Below are positions 60,301-64,000 of a stretch of 64,000 bases of DNA, one piece after another. The position numbers and the translations under genes were made by a program. The notes beneath the pieces are model-generated. The model did no database searches. It saw only the letters and a program-made list of their open reading frames with translations, and was not told the origin of the DNA. The first letter of the stretch is position 1. Every line of letters begins with the position of its first letter. Source of the stretch: Edolisoma coerulescens (lineage: Eukaryota; Chordata; Aves; Passeriformes; Campephagidae); NCBI GenBank assembly GCA_013397115.1, contig VWZW01001014.1, positions 1,972,877 through 2,036,876 on the forward strand. The letters are read 5' to 3'.

Positions 60301-63300
60301 GAACTTCCTCTGTGGCAGCTCTTCATCCCTTGCTCTTTATATAGCAGCAATTAGCATATCTGAGAAATCCCCATTCGGCATGTTTTATGGTCTCTTCTCT
60401 GTATTGAGATAGTTCTGTAAATTATGAGCAGAGATAAGCCATAATTCCTAATGCACAACTGTCAGGAAATCACTCACATAGATTTATTCACTGAACAGTT
60501 GGTGAGGAAACTGATTCTGAACAGGGAGCTAGAAACTTTAATTACAAGAGAAAAAAATTACTCAAGCACCTCAGACTGGTCAAGAAGAGCCTTTGATGCT
60601 CTAAAGATACGACCTGAAATTAATAGATAAATGCAGCATAGTGTTTCTGAATTCAAATGCTGGCTCCTGCCCCAGTTTTTATTCTGTATTACTATTGCTG
60701 ACTTTCTTCAAAGTAATAATGATGTCAAAAAACAACCACAAGTATTACATCTGCACTTCTGGAATAAAATAAAGGAAGATTGAAGACAAAAGACCGTCTT
60801 CCCTCAAGCAATATCTTCTTGACCAAAGGAAGTTCATACAATGTAGAAAAGAAATATTCCTCCCTTTCAAACCCTGGTCTTGCTACCATTGAATGAAATG
60901 GAAAAACTCCTATTAATTTCTAGTGGAGGATGTGCAGTGAATAACTCAGATGGAAGTGGTAAACCATAAGTGACATAATCACTCAGGAACTGTCTCTGCC
61001 TCAAGTGACCTAAATGACAGGAAGAAATACAGTGAGAAGCATTAATTTGGAGTTTAGTAAGAAGCCCTTACTTACTCTTCTGTGTTAACGTCCATCTCCA
61101 GCGCGAAGTTATGGAACAGTTTCATGTGTCACTCTGTATGGGGTCAGCTGTGGCACAGATATCAGAACATAGAACTGGGGGTTCAGTCTTCACACTTCTG
61201 CACTCAGCTTTGACGCCAATTCACCCTGGCTCTGCCCACTTTGGGCCTGTGGCCAGCCACAACTCTGTCCAGCCTTGGTCTGGGAATGGAATAAAGTGCA
61301 CGATCCAGGTGTGCCATCCCATCCTCTACCAGCCTCCCACATCATTTTCCATCTGATCCCTCAACTGGGACCACCAGCAGACGGGGCTAAGGGAAGCAGG
61401 CCTGTTCTGGCAGCAGCACCATCACAGAAGGTGTCCCATCTGCCTTAACCTCAGCTAATCCCTTTTGTAACCAGATTTAAATATTCTTTTCAGAGATGTC
61501 ATTAATGCTTATGAAGAGCTTTGACACTCCTGAACGCAATAGATTACAGTAGTAAAAAACACAGCATTTTTTGTTTATTAATAAGAACGCAACTGGTTAT
61601 TATCAAAGCTATATTCCCTCTGAGTAGAGGTGGTGGGAAAAAAAGGACCTGCTGTGTTTCAGAAGATGTCAGCTCTGTGTAGAGGTTGTTCACAGACATT
61701 TAGACACCCTGTGTGAGCATGAGGTTTTGCCTCTTCCACCTCCCACAGAAGCTACATGTATCCACAAGCCCAGATTTGTGCCTTGTGCAATACTATTTAT
61801 GGGAGGGAAAGGGGTAATGCATTTTCCTCCTGAGACAGTGATGTCACATCTGAAGGCAGGGACGCCCCATCATCTAAATTTTTCTTCTCATGGGAGAGGA
61901 CAAGCTTCTTTAGAAATAACCACAACCATGCAGTTTGATTCTTTTTCAGGGGTGTACCCTGGACATAGGTCCATTTCTACCTGAGAGCAGAAACTGCATG
62001 GGAAGCAAGGCTGTCCTAAGGCTTCCTGGTGGGAACAAACACACTACAGAAAAACAGTAACATTCTGGGCCCTACTCAGCCATCTGTAACCAACTGAAAG
62101 ATCTTGCATGCAGACTTTATCATAAATTATGATTGCTGCTTATGGTATTTTTCAAACTGTCTCACATTGCACTTGATCCTCCCATGAGGACAAAAATTTA
62201 GACCGTGACTAACTCCTTTTCGGTGAGTTTCCCAAAGCGTAATTTCATTCTTTTCTCTTCAGGCTCCCACATAATTCTTTTCTCAGACTCTGTCACTGTT
62301 ACGGAGCCCAGTTCATTTTTATGTCCTCTCCATCTATGTATTTTTAACTCTTCCTGCATGCTAAACATTAATGAGTTGGTGTAAGGAAGACAATTCATTA
62401 TCTGCTAATGGCATTTTCCCAACTGTCCTTCTCATGTTGCACTTGGTCCTTCATCCCATGCCTTTTTTCTAAACAGCATATTTCTGCTCTGGACTGCCAC
62501 TTCCATGAAATCAGAAATTAACCAGCTAATATGTTTTATTGTATCATAGGTCTCTGATAATATGCTTTCTTATATCTGACGTCCCTGAGATTGTTATTAA
62601 AATCAGAAAAAGCGTCTTGGAAAATATTGCAGAACTGCCAAATCATGGTCATTTTATACATTTTGGATTAACACTTGGTTTGATTGTATTTGTGATCAAT
62701 AATCTTGCAGCTGTCTTCCCGTTTTTTTCTACTTCAGGTCTCAAAGTTTCAGCAGTCACATACCTGCCTCTATATTTGACTGCAGTTGTACAACTACCTT
62801 TAAATAAATGCAAGATTTGATTAGCTGTTGGTATTTGAATACTAATAATCTCTGACATGTGCAAGAAAAAAAAAATCACCTTCAACATCTTATTTCAAAG
62901 AAGTTACAAAGCAGAGAGTCTTCCATCCCATCTCTCCTTAAACATCTGTTAGTGGTAAGAGCTAACAAGAAATACTCTTGGTGTTCCTTTCTTTCTAGCT
63001 ACATAAGCTTCCCTTACAGCCTTTTGCAGTAAATGCAGAGGAGTATGAATAGCAATTTTTGGTTCTGAGAGAAAATGCTGGTTCTCAATATTCCTGACCT
63101 TGTGGCTCACTGGCTTGAATTATTTTTGTATACTTATCTTCTGAATAAAATGTGGTGAAAAGCGACTTCACATCGTGCCTCCATTGCTCAGACAAACATG
63201 CTGGTGGGGAGGAAAGAAAGTGGGAAATGTATGAGGGAATTTGGGAAAGGAAATGCTTGTCCTAAACCATGTAAGGAGCAACCTCAGCCTTTCTGGCATG

Positions 63301-64000
63301 CTGGTTTCAACCCATGAAGTAAAAAAGGTACCATATTTCAGAACATGCGACTGTTATATATAAAATACAATTAAGAGATTTGGCATGACATGAATATATA
63401 ATGTACACATCTCTTTACAGACGCATTTTTCTCCAGACAGTCCGGTGCCTGCTTTAATTTGGAAGCTATCCATTTTCATACAAAGTTAACCAAGAGTGAC
63501 AGGAAATCAGATGCTTACGTTATATATCTTTTCTGAACTTAAAAAGAAAAAAAAAGCCTCCTGTTAATTACTTTTCTAGGAAGCTATTTTGTGATACCAC
63601 AGGGACAGATCTTGCACATTCAGAAGTGCTAGAGAAATGACAACTTTACGACATACAGTGTGAATAAAGTATATTACATGCAGATATTTAAAAGTATATT
63701 TGTCTTCATTTATTGTTAGGTTAATATGTGACCAATAATAAAGAATTTAACTGCTTCTGGCCTGGCTGGATGAATTTAGAATTACTGGAGATCTGACCTC
63801 TTTAACCTTATACATCAAGCGGCACATATACATCACTTATTTAGCGGGAATTAACAGTGATCTGTGAAGCTCACTGTATTTTTCTTTGGTTCTCTTGCTC
63901 ATCAGTCATACCTGACCCCTGTGAGTATGTTTAATGGTAGCATTTTCTTGTCATTCTGATTCATGAAAGACTGGGAAACTACAGAACAAAGAAGTTAAAT

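Larger units (their letters stand above)
39883..64000. other. Unique noncoding sequence to end of window
   Basis: No gene, RNA gene or transposon is recognised over about 24 kb. GC-richer patches occur at 40.0-40.3, 41.5-42.2, 56.3-58.1 and 60.06-60.30 kb and hold the longest frames (204 codons at 57323-57937; 181 at 41534-42079; 156 at 53709-54179 minus). None resembles a known protein or shows clear splice-bounded exon structure. A POU-type octamer ATTTGCAT lies at 40120-40127. Microsatellites, a hairpin and candidate noncoding elements are listed separately. Confidence 0.6.

Noticed and set aside
1..64000. CRISPR arrays, bacterial operons, phage or toxin systems
   Set aside because: None seen. 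The DNA is vertebrate in character and has no regularly spaced repeats or compact gene clusters.

Overview
The window reads as avian nuclear DNA, or at least sauropsid DNA. The evidence is four fragments of CR1 LINE retrotransposon, one of them ending in the diagnostic CR1 3' octamer repeat (ATTCTGTG-type), plus one much older, heavily decayed CR1-like fragment. They sit in AT-rich, CpG-poor sequence with few other repeats. Recognisable transposon sequence covers only about 4% of the 64 kb, which fits a bird better than a turtle or crocodilian. The species cannot be named from the sequence.

I found no host protein-coding gene, no recognisable exon, no tRNA, rRNA or other RNA gene, and no CRISPR array or bacterial-type feature. 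The longest open frame is 204 codons (57323-57937) and resembles no family I know. The only frames with recognisable protein similarity are broken remnants of CR1 ORF2 (reverse transcriptase and C-terminal region). The window is best read as intergenic desert or the inside of a very large intron.

Layout: 1-11617 is unique AT-rich sequence with an A-rich tract at 6221-6306. 11618-12569 is a 5'-truncated CR1 on the minus strand, followed by a pyrimidine tract. 12681-17494 is unremarkable. 17495-17633 is a short CR1 3' end on the plus strand. 17634-21454 is unique and holds a strong 17-bp hairpin with a GCAA loop near 19.1 kb. 21455-22703 is a plus-strand CR1 interrupted by two single N characters, each followed by an exact repeat of the sequence before it. 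This is almost certainly an assembly false duplication that adds 576 bases. 22767-25689 is unique with a CpG cluster near 23.3 kb. 25690-26240 is the ancient CR1-like fragment. 26241-39810 is unique with several stretches that look like candidate regulatory or conserved noncoding sequence, notably a CpG-rich patch at 31.5-31.8 kb. 39811-39882 is a CR1 3' terminal scrap on the minus strand. 39883-64000 is unique with microsatellites, a few GC-richer patches and more candidate noncoding elements.

No genes act together here. I looked for an undescribed system and did not find one. The firmest observation is the assembly artefact inside the CR1. The most interesting biological candidates are the 19.1-kb hairpin and the CpG-retaining patch at 31.5 kb, both of which need cross-species alignment that I cannot run.
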